Source of the DNA: Alkalibacillus haloalkaliphilus
GTDB lineage: Bacteria > Bacillota > Bacilli > Bacillales > Alkalibacillaceae
Assembly (NCBI RefSeq): GCF_007991275.1
Contig: NZ_BJYA01000002.1
Span: forward strand, 1-64,000
Direction of reading: 5' to 3'
DNA length: 64,000 nucleotides
Below, piece by piece: positions 53,509 to 63,145 of this stretch (position 1 is its first letter; every line of letters starts with the position of its first letter). The notes beneath the pieces are model-generated. The model was given only the letters and a program-made list of their open reading frames with translations. It did not search any database and had not been told where the DNA came from. Made by a program: the position numbers and the translations under genes.

Positions 53509-54480
53509 ATGTTTGAACATTACAGTGTTTTAAACAACGAAGCAATTAAAGGGTTAGACATTAAAGAAGATGGCACGTATGTCGATTGTACGTTAGGTGG
53601 TGCTGGCCACTCTAAGCAAATTGTTGAACAGTTAACAGATTCAGGCAAGCTGATCGCTTTTGACCAAGATGACTTAGCGATTGAGTATGCCAAAGAAGTC
53701 ATGCAAGGTTATGAAAAACAAGTTCATTATATAAAAAGTAACTTTGTGAATTTAGAAGAAGAGTTGAACCAATTAGGTGTTGAAGAAGTAGATGGAATCA
53801 TTTTTGATTTAGGGGTTTCATCTCCACAGTTGGATGAAGGTGAAAGAGGATTCAGTTTTCACCAAGACGCACCATTAGATATGCGTATGGATCAAACGAG
53901 CCCTCTGAGTGCTTATAATGTCGTTAACGAGTGGGCTTATGAAGACTTAGTAAGAATCTTCTTTAAATACGGAGAAGAGAAGTTTTCTAAACAAGTTGCT
54001 CGACAGATTGAGAAGAAACGAGAAGAAAAGCCTATTGAGACAACTTTAGAATTAGTTGACATTATTAAAGCAGCAATTCCAGCTGCTGCTAGACGAAAAG
54101 GTGGACACCCAGGTAAGAGAATTTTTCAAGCTATTAGAATTGCTGTAAACGATGAGTTGAATGTTTTTCAAGATGCACTTCAACAATCAGCAAGAAAATT
54201 AGCGATCGGAGGAAGGTTGGCGGTCATTACATTCCACTCCTTAGAGGACCGGATTTGTAAACAAGCGATGAAGAAGTGGAGTACTGAACCACCAATACCA
54301 AAAGATATTCCATTGTTACCAGAACAGGTGCAACCACCGTTCAAACAAGTTACTCGAAAGCCAATAGTTCCGTCTGAAGCAGAAGTTGACGAAAATAGAC
54401 GTTCTCGATCAGCAAAACTAAGAATCGTAGAGAAAGTGAAAGAATGGGAAGAACAATACGCACTTGATGAAAGGAGATAA
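53509..54480 (+). CDS. rsmH: 16S rRNA (cytosine(1402)-N(4))-methyltransferase RsmH
   Basis: A 323-residue SAM methyltransferase (MraW). [27 protein letters not shown] (SAM site), [15 protein letters not shown] and ITFHSLEDR are all present. The ATG at 53509 is six bases from ATGAGGTG; a GTG at 53500 lies in that site. It is 18 bp from mraZ and followed by ftsL. Confidence 0.96.
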   Translation: MFEHYSVLNNEAIKGLDIKEDGTYVDCTLGGAGHSKQIVEQLTDSGKLIAFDQDDLAIEYAKEVMQGYEKQVHYIKSNFVNLEEELNQLGVEEVDGIIFDLGVSSPQLDEGERGFSFHQDAPLDMRMDQTSPLSAYNVVNEWAYEDLVRIFFKYGEEKFSKQVARQIEKKREEKPIETTLELVDIIKAAIPAAARRKGGHPGKRIFQAIRIAVNDELNVFQDALQQSARKLAIGGRLAVITFHSLEDRICKQAMKKWSTEPPIPKDIPLLPEQVQPPFKQVTRKPIVPSEAEVDENRRSRSAKLRIVEKVKEWEEQYALDERR

Positions 54481-54485
54481 ATATT

Positions 54486-54866
54486 ATGGCGCTTGAACAA
54501 GTAAAGACCTATCAAGTCCAACAGCCAGTCCAACCACAACGTAGGCAAGATCAACAACCACAACCACAACAACAACCGGTGAAAAAACCTTGGTTTACAA
54601 AAGGTGAGAAAGTGTTATATACATTCGGGATTGTATTAGTTGCCGTTCTTGCGGTAATTGTGGTTAGTTTCTCTTCATCTGTAGATACACTTAACCGAGA
54701 TGTTCAACAATTACAGACACAAGTACAAGATGTACAAGCACAGAACAATTCTCTTCATGCCGAAGTACAAGAATTAAGTAATCCGAACCGTATATTGACG
54801 ATTGCTGAAGAGAACGGATTAACTATTAGAAATGCAGAAGTAAGACAAGCGAATAATACTCCTTAA
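54486..54866 (+). CDS. ftsL: Cell division protein FtsL
   Basis: A 126-residue bitopic protein: cytoplasmic Gln/Pro-rich head (about 1-40), one membrane helix (about 48-68), and an extracellular leucine-zipper-like coiled coil (about 70-105) ending RILTIAEENGLTIRNAEV. FtsL pairs with DivIC and DivIB in the septal complex. The head is richer in Gln and Pro than in B. subtilis. AAAGGAG ribosome site. Confidence 0.88.
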   Translation: MALEQVKTYQVQQPVQPQRRQDQQPQPQQQPVKKPWFTKGEKVLYTFGIVLVAVLAVIVVSFSSSVDTLNRDVQQLQTQVQDVQAQNNSLHAEVQELSNPNRILTIAEENGLTIRNAEVRQANNTP

Positions 54867-54878
54867 GGCGTGATTTAA

Positions 54879-57089
54879 ATGCGTAAAGTCAATCAAAATG
54901 GCATTATGCTGTTAATTGTCGTCCTCATTTTTTCGATATTTTTCTTAACGATTATCGGCCGATTTATGTATATTCAAGTAACAGGTGAAGTGCATTCGGT
55001 CGATTTAGTTGCTTATGCAGAGAATATGCGAGAAACGAACACGACACTCCAAGCTGAGCGCGGCAAAATTTATGACCGTTCTGGGATGGCGTTAGCGGAT
55101 AATCGACCTGTTTATAATATGTATGCTATTTTAGATGAAACATACACTGGTAATTCTTCAGTTCCTCTTCACGTAGAAGATGCAGAACATACCGCCCAAC
55201 AATTATCTAATGTGTTAGATGAGGACGTTGAAAGTATAAAAAGCAGAATTCAAAATGGTATAGACAATGATCGTTACCAAATTGAATTTGGGTCATTAGG
55301 GCAAGGGTTGTCTGAGGCTGAATATGAAGCGATTGAAGAATTAGAATTGCCTGGAATATACTTTGAACAGACGCTACAACGTTATTACCCTAACGGCTTA
55401 TATGCCTCTCAAATCATTGGGTATACCGGATATACTGATGATGAAGAGCAAACTCAAGCTCGAGGTGCATATGGTATAGAATTAGAGTTTGATGAGCATT
55501 TGACTGGAAAAGATGGCTTTATTAATTATCAAAGAGATAGTTATGGGCATCAGTTAAGAAATGCAGAAGAAACAGTACAGTCACCTGAAGATGGCTTTGA
55601 TATTCATCTGACAATTGATCAAAAAATACAGTCATTTTTAGAAGATGCTTTAACGACTGTAGAAGATGCTTATAGTCCTGAGCGAATTATGGCCGGAGTT
55701 ATGGATCCAAACACAGGTGAAATTTTAGCAATGTCAAACAGGCCGGCGTTTGACCCTAACACCCGAGACAACATCGAAAACTGGTACAATGATATGATTT
55801 CATCTCCGTTTGAACCAGGTTCAACAATGAAAATCTTTACGTTAGCAGCCGCGATTGAAGAAGGTGTTTATAACGGTAATGAAACTTTCCAATCTGGACA
55901 GTTCCAGATAAATGAACATAGCCGTACTATTAATGACCACGATCGTGATGGTTGGGGAGAAATAACGTTTGATGAAGGAATCCTAAGATCATCTAACGTT
56001 GCTATGGCTGAACTGCTTTGGAATAAGATGGGGCCAGAAACTTACTTAGAATACTTGGAAGACTTTCATTTAGATCGGATGACAGGTGTAGACTTAACAG
56101 GTGAAAGAATTGGAACGATTTCCTATGGTGGCCCTTGGGAACAAATTACAACGGCTTACGGACAAGGTTCCACCTTTACCCCAATGCAAATTATGAAAGC
56201 GGCAACTGCTTTAGCGAATGATGGTGAAATTGTTCAACCTTATGTACTATCAAACATACAAGACCCAAACAATGGTCAACTAGTTGAGCAAAAAGATCGT
56301 GAAGTAGTTGGTGATCCAATTAGTCCAGATACTGTTGAGCAAGTAAAAGACTTACTTGGCCAAACAGTAACTGAAGAAGAAGGAACAGCCAATGCCTTTG
56401 CACTGGATCAATATACGACATTTGGTAAGACAGGTACGGCATCAATTCCTGATCCGGAGACTGGGCTATATATGTCAGGTGGGCCAAATTATTACTTCTC
56501 GTTTGTCGGGATGGCGCCGCAAGATGATCCGCAACTACTTATGTTCGTTGCTGTAAAACAACCTGATGTTGATTACCGTTATCAAGGTAGTGAAACGACA
56601 TCTTACATTTACCGCACCGTCATGGAAAACAGTCTTCATTACCTTGACGTATCACCTGATCAAGAGAATATAACACATACTGATGAAACGACAATCAATG
56701 ATTATTCTGGTCAAAGTGTGGATGCTGTAACAAGTGAGTTAACTGAGTTAGGATTCCCGGTTGACGTAATAGGTGAAGGAAATACCGTTGAAGCTACTTG
56801 GCCAACAAGTGGTAGTCAAGTCTTTACGAATCAACGTGTTCTATTAAGAACGGATGATCAAATGACGATGCCTGATTTAACAGGGTGGACTTTAAGGGAT
56901 GTTATCGCTTTAAGTCGAATGACTAATATTGACCTAGACTATATTGGTTCAGGGTTAGTGATTGATCAAAATATCGAAGCTGGAAATACCTTTAGTGAAG
57001 ACCGACGTTTAGTCGTCGAGCTCTCAGAAGAACGAAATGACAGTGAGGAAGATGAAGAGGATGAAGAGGAAGAAGATTACTTTGAATAA
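54879..57089 (+). CDS. pbpB: Penicillin-binding protein 2B (septal transpeptidase)
   Basis: A 736-residue class B PBP that cross-links septal peptidoglycan. Cytoplasmic leader and span (about 10-32), dimerisation/pedestal domain (ERGKIYDRSGMALA onward), transpeptidase with S315TMK318, S371SN373 and K517TG519, two PASTA repeats (about 595-715) and a highly acidic C-terminal tail (last 20 residues mostly Glu/Asp). First of the two adjacent PBPs, with ftsL 12 bp upstream, which marks it as pbpB rather than spoVD. The start lacks a strong ribosome site (AAGGCGTG), suggesting coupling. Confidence 0.94.
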   Translation: MRKVNQNGIMLLIVVLIFSIFFLTIIGRFMYIQVTGEVHSVDLVAYAENMRETNTTLQAERGKIYDRSGMALADNRPVYNMYAILDETYTGNSSVPLHVEDAEHTAQQLSNVLDEDVESIKSRIQNGIDNDRYQIEFGSLGQGLSEAEYEAIEELELPGIYFEQTLQRYYPNGLYASQIIGYTGYTDDEEQTQARGAYGIELEFDEHLTGKDGFINYQRDSYGHQLRNAEETVQSPEDGFDIHLTIDQKIQSFLEDALTTVEDAYSPERIMAGVMDPNTGEILAMSNRPAFDPNTRDNIENWYNDMISSPFEPGSTMKIFTLAAAIEEGVYNGNETFQSGQFQINEHSRTINDHDRDGWGEITFDEGILRSSNVAMAELLWNKMGPETYLEYLEDFHLDRMTGVDLTGERIGTISYGGPWEQITTAYGQGSTFTPMQIMKAATALANDGEIVQPYVLSNIQDPNNGQLVEQKDREVVGDPISPDTVEQVKDLLGQTVTEEEGTANAFALDQYTTFGKTGTASIPDPETGLYMSGGPNYYFSFVGMAPQDDPQLLMFVAVKQPDVDYRYQGSETTSYIYRTVMENSLHYLDVSPDQENITHTDETTINDYSGQSVDAVTSELTELGFPVDVIGEGNTVEATWPTSGSQVFTNQRVLLRTDDQMTMPDLTGWTLRDVIALSRMTNIDLDYIGSGLVIDQNIEAGNTFSEDRRLVVELSEERNDSEEDEEDEEEEDYFE

Positions 57090-57130
57090 GTAATGGTTTG
57101 ATTTAAGTTAATTAACTAAAATGGACAATG

Positions 57131-57159
57131 GTCTAAAATACCGCAATTTCTCATAAGTT
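57131..57159 (+). promoter_or_regulatory. Candidate sigma-E promoter of spoVD
   Basis: GTCTAAA (57131-57137), 14-bp spacer, CATAAGTT (57152-57159). The CATA-type -10 and 14-bp spacer suit sigma-E, which drives spoVD in B. subtilis; the -35 is only a partial match. Confidence 0.4.
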
Positions 57160-57162
57160 TAA

Positions 57163-57179
57163 TACAAGCATAGCTTGTA
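57163..57179 (+). repeat. Short inverted repeat before the spoVD ribosome site
   Basis: TACAAGC and GCTTGTA with loop ATA end one base before AAAGGAG. In RNA it would form a 7-bp hairpin next to, but not over, the ribosome site. Confidence 0.45.
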
Positions 57180-57193
57180 AAAGGAGAATGAAC

Positions 57194-59128
57194 ATGAGAC
57201 GTGTTTCAGTTGTTACTGTGAGAAAGCGGTTGGCCATTGTTTTTTTATGTATTGCACTTTATTTTGTAGTCATGCTTGGTAAGTTAGCGTACGTGCAACT
57301 TATTTCAAGTCCTGAAATAGTAGCGAAAGCAGAAGAACTTTGGAGTCGAGATATTCCTTTCCAACCTGAAAGAGGGAATATTTTAGACAGAAATGGCGAA
57401 GTTTTAGTTGAAAATGAAGTTGCACCTAGTTTGTTAATCGTACCTCGCCAAATTGAAGATGTTGATTTTGCTGTAGACCAACTAAGCCGAATAATCGATA
57501 TTGACGAAGAAAAACTGCGAGAACATTTAACTAATATTGTGTCTGTTGAAGCGATTCATCCAGAAGGAAGAAAATTAAACAAAGAACAAGTTGATGCTAT
57601 TCGAACGTTAAACTTGCCAGGTCTATATTTAGCTGAAGATTCAAAGCGTTTTTACCCATATGACGAAAAACTAGCCCATGTGTTAGGGTTCACAGGTATT
57701 GATAACCAAGGATTAATGGGCTTAGAAGCTAGTTATGATGAAATATTAAGTGGTGAAGCTGGGGCGTTATCATTTTTCTCTGATGCAAAAGGCCATCGTT
57801 TAGAAGAAATGTCAAACCGATATACGCCGCCTAAAGACGGAAATCATTTATCATTAACAATCGACGCAGACATACAAGCAATTGTCGAAAGAGAACTTGA
57901 CCAAGCAGTTGCTGAGTATAACCCGGATGGTGCACTTGCAATGGTGATGGATCCTAAAAGTGGTGAAATCTTGTCAATGGCAACTAGACCTAACTTTCAC
58001 CCGAATGAATACCAATCTGTTGAGCCTGAAGTGTATAACCGTAATCTGCCTGTTTTCAGTACTTATGAACCTGGTTCAACATTCAAAATAATAACTTTAT
58101 CGGCAGCTTTACAAGAAGGTTTAATCGACTTAGATGAAGATGATTTTCATGATCATGGACATGTAGAGGTAGGTGGAGCTCGACTACGTTGCTGGCAAAG
58201 TGGTGGACACGGAAGTCAGACATATTTAGAAGTAGTTCAAAACTCTTGTAACCCTGGATTTGTAAACTTAGGTCAAAAACTTGGGGAAGAAAAGTTGTTT
58301 ACGTATATTGATCAATTTGGATTTGGAGAAAAAACTGGAATTGATCTAGAAGGCGAAAGTACCGGTATATTATTTGATGAAGAGCAAGTCGGACCAGTTG
58401 AATTGGCAACGACTGCATTCGGCCAAGGTGTTTCTGTAACACCAATTCAACAAGTTACTGCTGTTGCAGCGGCCATAAATGGGGGTTACCTTTACGAACC
58501 GTATGTAGTGAAAGGTGTTGTAGACCCTATAACAGGTGAAATGGTAGAAGAACGTGAACCTAATCTTAGAGAGCGAATTATTTCTACTGAAACGTCTGAA
58601 GAAGTAAAGCGAGCATTAGAGCACGTTGTGGCAAAAGGAACCGGTCGAGGAGCATATGTTCATGGCTATCGTGTAGGTGGCAAGACGGGGACAGCTCAGA
58701 AGGTTGGACCAGATGGGCGTTATTTAGAGAATGATCATATTGTTTCATTCATAGGATTCGCGCCAGCTGATGACCCTGAGTTATTAGTTTATGTAGCTGT
58801 AGATAATCCTAAAGATGTCCTTCAATTTGGTGGAGTTGTTGCTAGTCCAATTGGCGGTCGCATTATTGGCGATTCTTTAAGGCATCTAGACGTGCCCACT
58901 CGTGAAGGAGGTCTTGAAAAAGATTTCCAATGGCCTGATATGCCGACGGTCGAAGTTCCAAATTTAGTCGGTGAAACAGTAAATGACCTTCAGCAATACC
59001 TAGCTAACATTACGATCGAAGTAGAAGGAGAAGGGGATGTTGTCATTTCTCAAGCTCCGTCAAGTGGAACTGTTGTAGAATCTGGTTCAACTATTCGTGT
59101 ATTTCTAGGTGATGAAGAAACACAATAA
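57194..59128 (+). CDS. spoVD: Sporulation-specific penicillin-binding protein SpoVD
   Basis: A 644-residue class B PBP needed for spore cortex synthesis. One span (about 12-34), pedestal domain (ERGNILDRNGEVL), transpeptidase with S295TFK298, S351CN353 and K497TG499, and one PASTA domain (about 587-640). Cys333 and Cys352 sit 19 residues apart in the active-site region, as in B. subtilis SpoVD, where they form a disulfide reduced by StoA. Length equals the B. subtilis protein. The ATG at 57194 is seven bases from AAAGGAG; the ATG at 57188 is too near. Confidence 0.95.
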   Translation: MRRVSVVTVRKRLAIVFLCIALYFVVMLGKLAYVQLISSPEIVAKAEELWSRDIPFQPERGNILDRNGEVLVENEVAPSLLIVPRQIEDVDFAVDQLSRIIDIDEEKLREHLTNIVSVEAIHPEGRKLNKEQVDAIRTLNLPGLYLAEDSKRFYPYDEKLAHVLGFTGIDNQGLMGLEASYDEILSGEAGALSFFSDAKGHRLEEMSNRYTPPKDGNHLSLTIDADIQAIVERELDQAVAEYNPDGALAMVMDPKSGEILSMATRPNFHPNEYQSVEPEVYNRNLPVFSTYEPGSTFKIITLSAALQEGLIDLDEDDFHDHGHVEVGGARLRCWQSGGHGSQTYLEVVQNSCNPGFVNLGQKLGEEKLFTYIDQFGFGEKTGIDLEGESTGILFDEEQVGPVELATTAFGQGVSVTPIQQVTAVAAAINGGYLYEPYVVKGVVDPITGEMVEEREPNLRERIISTETSEEVKRALEHVVAKGTGRGAYVHGYRVGGKTGTAQKVGPDGRYLENDHIVSFIGFAPADDPELLVYVAVDNPKDVLQFGGVVASPIGGRIIGDSLRHLDVPTREGGLEKDFQWPDMPTVEVPNLVGETVNDLQQYLANITIEVEGEGDVVISQAPSSGTVVESGSTIRVFLGDEETQ

Positions 59129-59191
59129 TTACCATATAGATAACTTTTATTCAATGTTCTAAAATAAATTATTATAGACTAGTGTAGAATT

Positions 59192-59200
59192 TGTTATAAT
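59192..59200 (+). promoter_or_regulatory. Extended -10 promoter of murE
   Basis: TGTTATAAT at 59192-59200 is a perfect extended -10 (TGn TATAAT), 31 bp before the murE start; TTATAG at 59172-59177 is a weak -35 at 17-bp spacing. Confidence 0.65.
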
Positions 59201-59231
59201 GTATGTAGATTAATTTAAAGGTAGTGGTGAA

Positions 59232-60713
59232 ATGAAGTTATTAGACTTAATTAATAACCTTCAAGTTATAAAATTAGACGATAGAGATGAACTATTAAAC
59301 TTAGAGATCACGTCTATTGAGATGGATTCAAGGCAAGTAAGTAAAGGGTCGTTGTTCGTATGTAAAGAAGGTCTTACATTTGATGGTCATCAATTTATTG
59401 ATGATGCAGTTGAAAAAGGTGCGATAGCTATTGTTGCCCAAAGACCTGTTAAAACTAACGTCCCTGTGATCTTAGTACCAAGTACGAAGCAAGCATTAGC
59501 GCAACTGGCTGATACATTTTACGGACAGCCAAGCCAAAAGCTAAGTATGATTGGGATTACAGGTACAAATGGTAAAACTACGTTAACGTATTTGTTAGAT
59601 GCCATTTTTAGTAAGGCTAATCATAAAACGGCAGTTATTGGAACCATTGATATGAAAATCGGAGAGCAGCGTTACCCTGTACAAAACACAACACCTGACC
59701 CTTTATTTTTACATAAGCATTTAAAGCTCATGTTAGATGAAGGGGTCGATACAGTCATTATGGAAGTATCATCGCATGCTTTGAAACAAGGTAGAGTGTT
59801 TGGGATTGACTTTGATACAGCAGTTTATACAAACTTATCACAAGATCATTTAGACTATCACCCAACGATGGAAGATTATGCTTATGCGAAATCTTTACTT
59901 TTTGCACAGTTAGGTAATACTTATTCTAATACAGAAAAGGCTGCAATTATAAACCGTGATGATCGTTATGCTGAACTAATGATGGATGCGACGGCTCAAC
60001 CGGTCGTTAATTATAGTTTAAATAATTCAGCTGTAATTAATGTAGAAGATTATAATATATCACCTAGTGGGTTAACGATTAACCTTATGACGCCGCGTGG
60101 GCCGGTAAACATTTCAACTAAGTTAACGGGTAAATTTAATATTTATAATATATTAGCAGCCGTTGGAACAGCTTATCAACACAATATATCGTTGGAAGTA
60201 GTTAGTGAAGCTATTAAAGGAATGGAAGGTGTTCCGGGCCGTTTTGAATTAGTTGATTCGAAGCAAGATTTCTCAGTCATTGTTGATTATGCACACACAC
60301 CTGATTCATTAGAAAATGTTTTACAAACAATTGATGAGCTTAAAGAGCATCGTGTTATTACAATTATTGGTTGTGGCGGTGATCGTGATCGTACAAAGCG
60401 TCCATTAATGGCAGATGCTGCTATGAAGTATAGTGATCATGTCATTTTCACATCGGATAACCCTAGATCTGAGGAACCGAGTGCTATTTTAGCTGATATG
60501 ACACGTCATTTAACTGATGATGATGGTGTGTTTACTGTAATTGAAAATAGAAGAGAAGCAATCGAACGTGCGGTTCAGATTGCTGAAAAAGATGACATTA
60601 TATTAATCGCTGGTAAGGGACATGAGACTTATCAAGAAGTTAATGGAGAACGTCACCACTTCGACGATCGCGAAGTGGCTCGTGAAATGGTTCAATTACG
60701 TATGAGCCATTAA
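59232..60713 (+). CDS. murE: UDP-MurNAc-L-Ala-D-Glu:meso-diaminopimelate ligase MurE
   Basis: A 493-residue ATP-dependent ligase adding the third residue of the peptidoglycan stem. ATP site GTNGKTT (111-117), carbamylated-Lys region AYAKSLLF (Lys220), and DNPR (409-412) in SDNPRSEEP, the motif specific for meso-diaminopimelate, so the wall is of the DAP-direct type. Weak ribosome site AAAGGTAGTGG. It has its own promoter and starts the murE-murF-mraY-murD run. Confidence 0.96.
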   Translation: MKLLDLINNLQVIKLDDRDELLNLEITSIEMDSRQVSKGSLFVCKEGLTFDGHQFIDDAVEKGAIAIVAQRPVKTNVPVILVPSTKQALAQLADTFYGQPSQKLSMIGITGTNGKTTLTYLLDAIFSKANHKTAVIGTIDMKIGEQRYPVQNTTPDPLFLHKHLKLMLDEGVDTVIMEVSSHALKQGRVFGIDFDTAVYTNLSQDHLDYHPTMEDYAYAKSLLFAQLGNTYSNTEKAAIINRDDRYAELMMDATAQPVVNYSLNNSAVINVEDYNISPSGLTINLMTPRGPVNISTKLTGKFNIYNILAAVGTAYQHNISLEVVSEAIKGMEGVPGRFELVDSKQDFSVIVDYAHTPDSLENVLQTIDELKEHRVITIIGCGGDRDRTKRPLMADAAMKYSDHVIFTSDNPRSEEPSAILADMTRHLTDDDGVFTVIENRREAIERAVQIAEKDDIILIAGKGHETYQEVNGERHHFDDREVAREMVQLRMSH

Positions 60714-60733
60714 TTCATAAAACTAGCATTATT

Positions 60734-60759
60734 TCAGCCGATATTGATATATCGGCTGA
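60734..60759 (+). repeat. Hairpin between murE and murF
   Basis: TCAGCCGATAT and ATATCGGCTGA with loop TGAT. There is no T-run, so it is more likely a processing or stability element than a terminator. Confidence 0.6.
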
Positions 60760-60781
60760 GTGAATTAAGAGGAGTCATAGT

Positions 60782-62134
60782 ATGAAAAAATTTTCGATTG
60801 ATTTTTTACATAAAATTTTCCTGAAGTACCGAGGAAATTTAAATCAACAATTAGATATTGATACGATCTACACTGATAGTAGAGAAGTTGTTACTAATGG
60901 TTTGTTCGTGCCTATAATTGGAGAACGGTTTAATGGGCACGATTTTCTTTTGCAAGCAGTTGATAAAGGTGCTGTAGCATCATTATGGTCTGAAAAAGAA
61001 GAAATCCCCGCTGACTTACCAGATGATTTTCTGCTATTTTTTGTTGAGGACACTTTAGAAGGCTTACAACAACTTGCGACAGAATATCGTGATTACATTA
61101 ATCCAACTGTTATTGGAGTGACTGGATCTAACGGTAAGACGACTACAAAAGAGTTAATAGGTTCTTCGTTAAGTGAGTTTTATCAAGTTACTAAAACAGA
61201 AGGAAACTTAAATAACTTAATCGGACTTCCGTTATCAATACTTCGCATGCCAGTTCAAACAGAAGTATTAGTTTTAGAGATGGGTATGAGTGGTTTTGGT
61301 GAGATCGAACGATTATCTGAAATTGCAAAGCCTAATATAGCTGTAATAACGAATATTGGTGAATCTCATATTGAACATTTGGGTAGTAGAGAAGGGATTG
61401 CTAAAGCTAAGCTTGAAATTGTAAAAGGCTTGAGTGAAGATGGTGTGTTAATCGTAGATGGGGATGAACCACTTCTTGAAGTGGATTTATCACAACGTAT
61501 TGTGACTTGCGGTTTTAATTCTGGGTTAGACTATGAAGTAAAAGACGTAGTTCAAAAAAAGAGTGAAACAACATTTACTATTAACGAACAATTATTTTCC
61601 ATTCCTTTATTAGGTATGCATCAAGCCAAAAACACGGCATACGCTTTAGCAATTAGTGATTTATTGAGGATTGATTCTAGTAAAATGGCGCATTCTTTAG
61701 CGAATTTATCACTTCCAGGCATGAGATTTGAGCAAATTGCCACAAAGTCTGGAGCAGTAGTTGTTAACGATGCATATAATGCTTCGGCTACTTCAATGCG
61801 TGCATCAATCGATGTAATAAAACGATTTTCGGAGTCTTATAAAGTATTGGTTTTAGGTGATATCTTTGAGTTGGGTCAATTTGCTGAAAGTGAACACCGT
61901 AAAGTAGGCGAAGTAATTAATCAAGAAATTGATGCAGTTTTCACAGTTGGCCAAGATAGTCAATATATTATTAAAGCACTACCGAGTGATTTTAATGGTA
62001 GGGCAGAGCATTTCGATAATCGTGATATGTTATTGAATGAAATAGAAAATTATATGAAAAAAGATACAGTTATCTTGTTTAAAGCATCAAGAGGTATGAA
62101 ATTCGAACAACTAGTCCAACAGTTAGTTTCTTAA
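60782..62134 (+). CDS. murF: UDP-MurNAc-tripeptide:D-Ala-D-Ala ligase MurF
   Basis: A 450-residue ATP-dependent ligase completing the pentapeptide precursor. ATP site TGSNGKTTTKE (115-120 for GSNGKT), EGNLNNLIGLPLS, NIGESHIEHLGSREGIAKAKLE and VVNDAYNASATSM are all MurF marks. AGAGGAG ribosome site. Confidence 0.95.
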   Translation: MKKFSIDFLHKIFLKYRGNLNQQLDIDTIYTDSREVVTNGLFVPIIGERFNGHDFLLQAVDKGAVASLWSEKEEIPADLPDDFLLFFVEDTLEGLQQLATEYRDYINPTVIGVTGSNGKTTTKELIGSSLSEFYQVTKTEGNLNNLIGLPLSILRMPVQTEVLVLEMGMSGFGEIERLSEIAKPNIAVITNIGESHIEHLGSREGIAKAKLEIVKGLSEDGVLIVDGDEPLLEVDLSQRIVTCGFNSGLDYEVKDVVQKKSETTFTINEQLFSIPLLGMHQAKNTAYALAISDLLRIDSSKMAHSLANLSLPGMRFEQIATKSGAVVVNDAYNASATSMRASIDVIKRFSESYKVLVLGDIFELGQFAESEHRKVGEVINQEIDAVFTVGQDSQYIIKALPSDFNGRAEHFDNRDMLLNEIENYMKKDTVILFKASRGMKFEQLVQQLVS

Positions 62135-62161
62135 AGTAGATAAAGAAAGGAAGAATAGGTT

Positions 62162-63145
62162 TTGTCACAAACATTGATTTTTATAACAATTGCAGTTGCA
62201 TTTTTAATTGCTGTTTTACTATCGCCAGTTTTAATACCGTTTTTACGAAGGTTAAAATTTGGTCAAAGTATAAGGGAAGAAGGGCCCGAATCACACCAAG
62301 CTAAATCAGGGACACCAACAATGGGCGGTGTGATGATCATTTTTTCAGTTGTAGCTACGACATTAATTCTCATTCTAAGAGATCCACAGACGCTGTTCTC
62401 TACGGAATTATTTATATTATTATTTGTATTAATAGGTTATGGTTTAATCGGATTTTTAGATGATTTTATTAAAATTACGAAAAAACGTAATTTGGGCTTA
62501 ACATCAAAACAAAAGATGTTCTTCCAGTTAATTATTGCTATTGTCGTATATATTATTTTATACAATAGTGCATTCCCTACTGATATAGCAATTCCGGGAA
62601 CTAATTTTTCATTTGATTTAGGATGGGCTTACGGGATCTTGATTTTAATTATGTTAGTAGGTGCATCAAATGCGGTAAACTTAACTGATGGATTAGACGG
62701 GCTTGTAGCTGGTACAGCATCTATTGCTTTTGCGGCATTTGGTATCATCGGTTGGGCATTTGGTATGCCGACTGAGGTTGTAATATTTACTTTTGCAGTT
62801 GTAGGTGCATTGTTAGGCTTTTTAGTATTTAATAGTCACCCAGCAAAAGTATTTATGGGAGATACAGGTTCGTTAGCGATCGGTGCTGCCATTGCAATTG
62901 TTGCAATCTTAATGAAGCTTGAAATCTTACTTATAATTATTGGTGGTGTCTTTGTAATTGAGACATTATCTGTAATCATTCAAGTAATCTCATACAAAAC
63001 GACTGGTAAACGTGTATTCAAAATGAGTCCACTTCACCACCATTACGAATTAGTTGGCTGGTCAGAGTGGCGTGTTGTTATCACATTCTGGGTAGTTGGA
63101 TTCGTTTGTGCTGCGTTTGGGGTTTATATTGAGGTGTTAATGTAG
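62162..63145 (+). CDS. mraY: Phospho-MurNAc-pentapeptide transferase MraY
   Basis: A 327-residue membrane enzyme with ten spans that transfers phospho-MurNAc-pentapeptide to undecaprenyl phosphate, giving lipid I. G-F-L-D100-D101-[11 protein letters not shown] (173-180), MGDTGS (232-237) and the HHH motif in [10 protein letters not shown] (292-294) are the catalytic set. TTG start at 62162. Its stop overlaps the murD start by 1 bp. Confidence 0.96.
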   Translation: MSQTLIFITIAVAFLIAVLLSPVLIPFLRRLKFGQSIREEGPESHQAKSGTPTMGGVMIIFSVVATTLILILRDPQTLFSTELFILLFVLIGYGLIGFLDDFIKITKKRNLGLTSKQKMFFQLIIAIVVYIILYNSAFPTDIAIPGTNFSFDLGWAYGILILIMLVGASNAVNLTDGLDGLVAGTASIAFAAFGIIGWAFGMPTEVVIFTFAVVGALLGFLVFNSHPAKVFMGDTGSLAIGAAIAIVAILMKLEILLIIIGGVFVIETLSVIIQVISYKTTGKRVFKMSPLHHHYELVGWSEWRVVITFWVVGFVCAAFGVYIEVLM

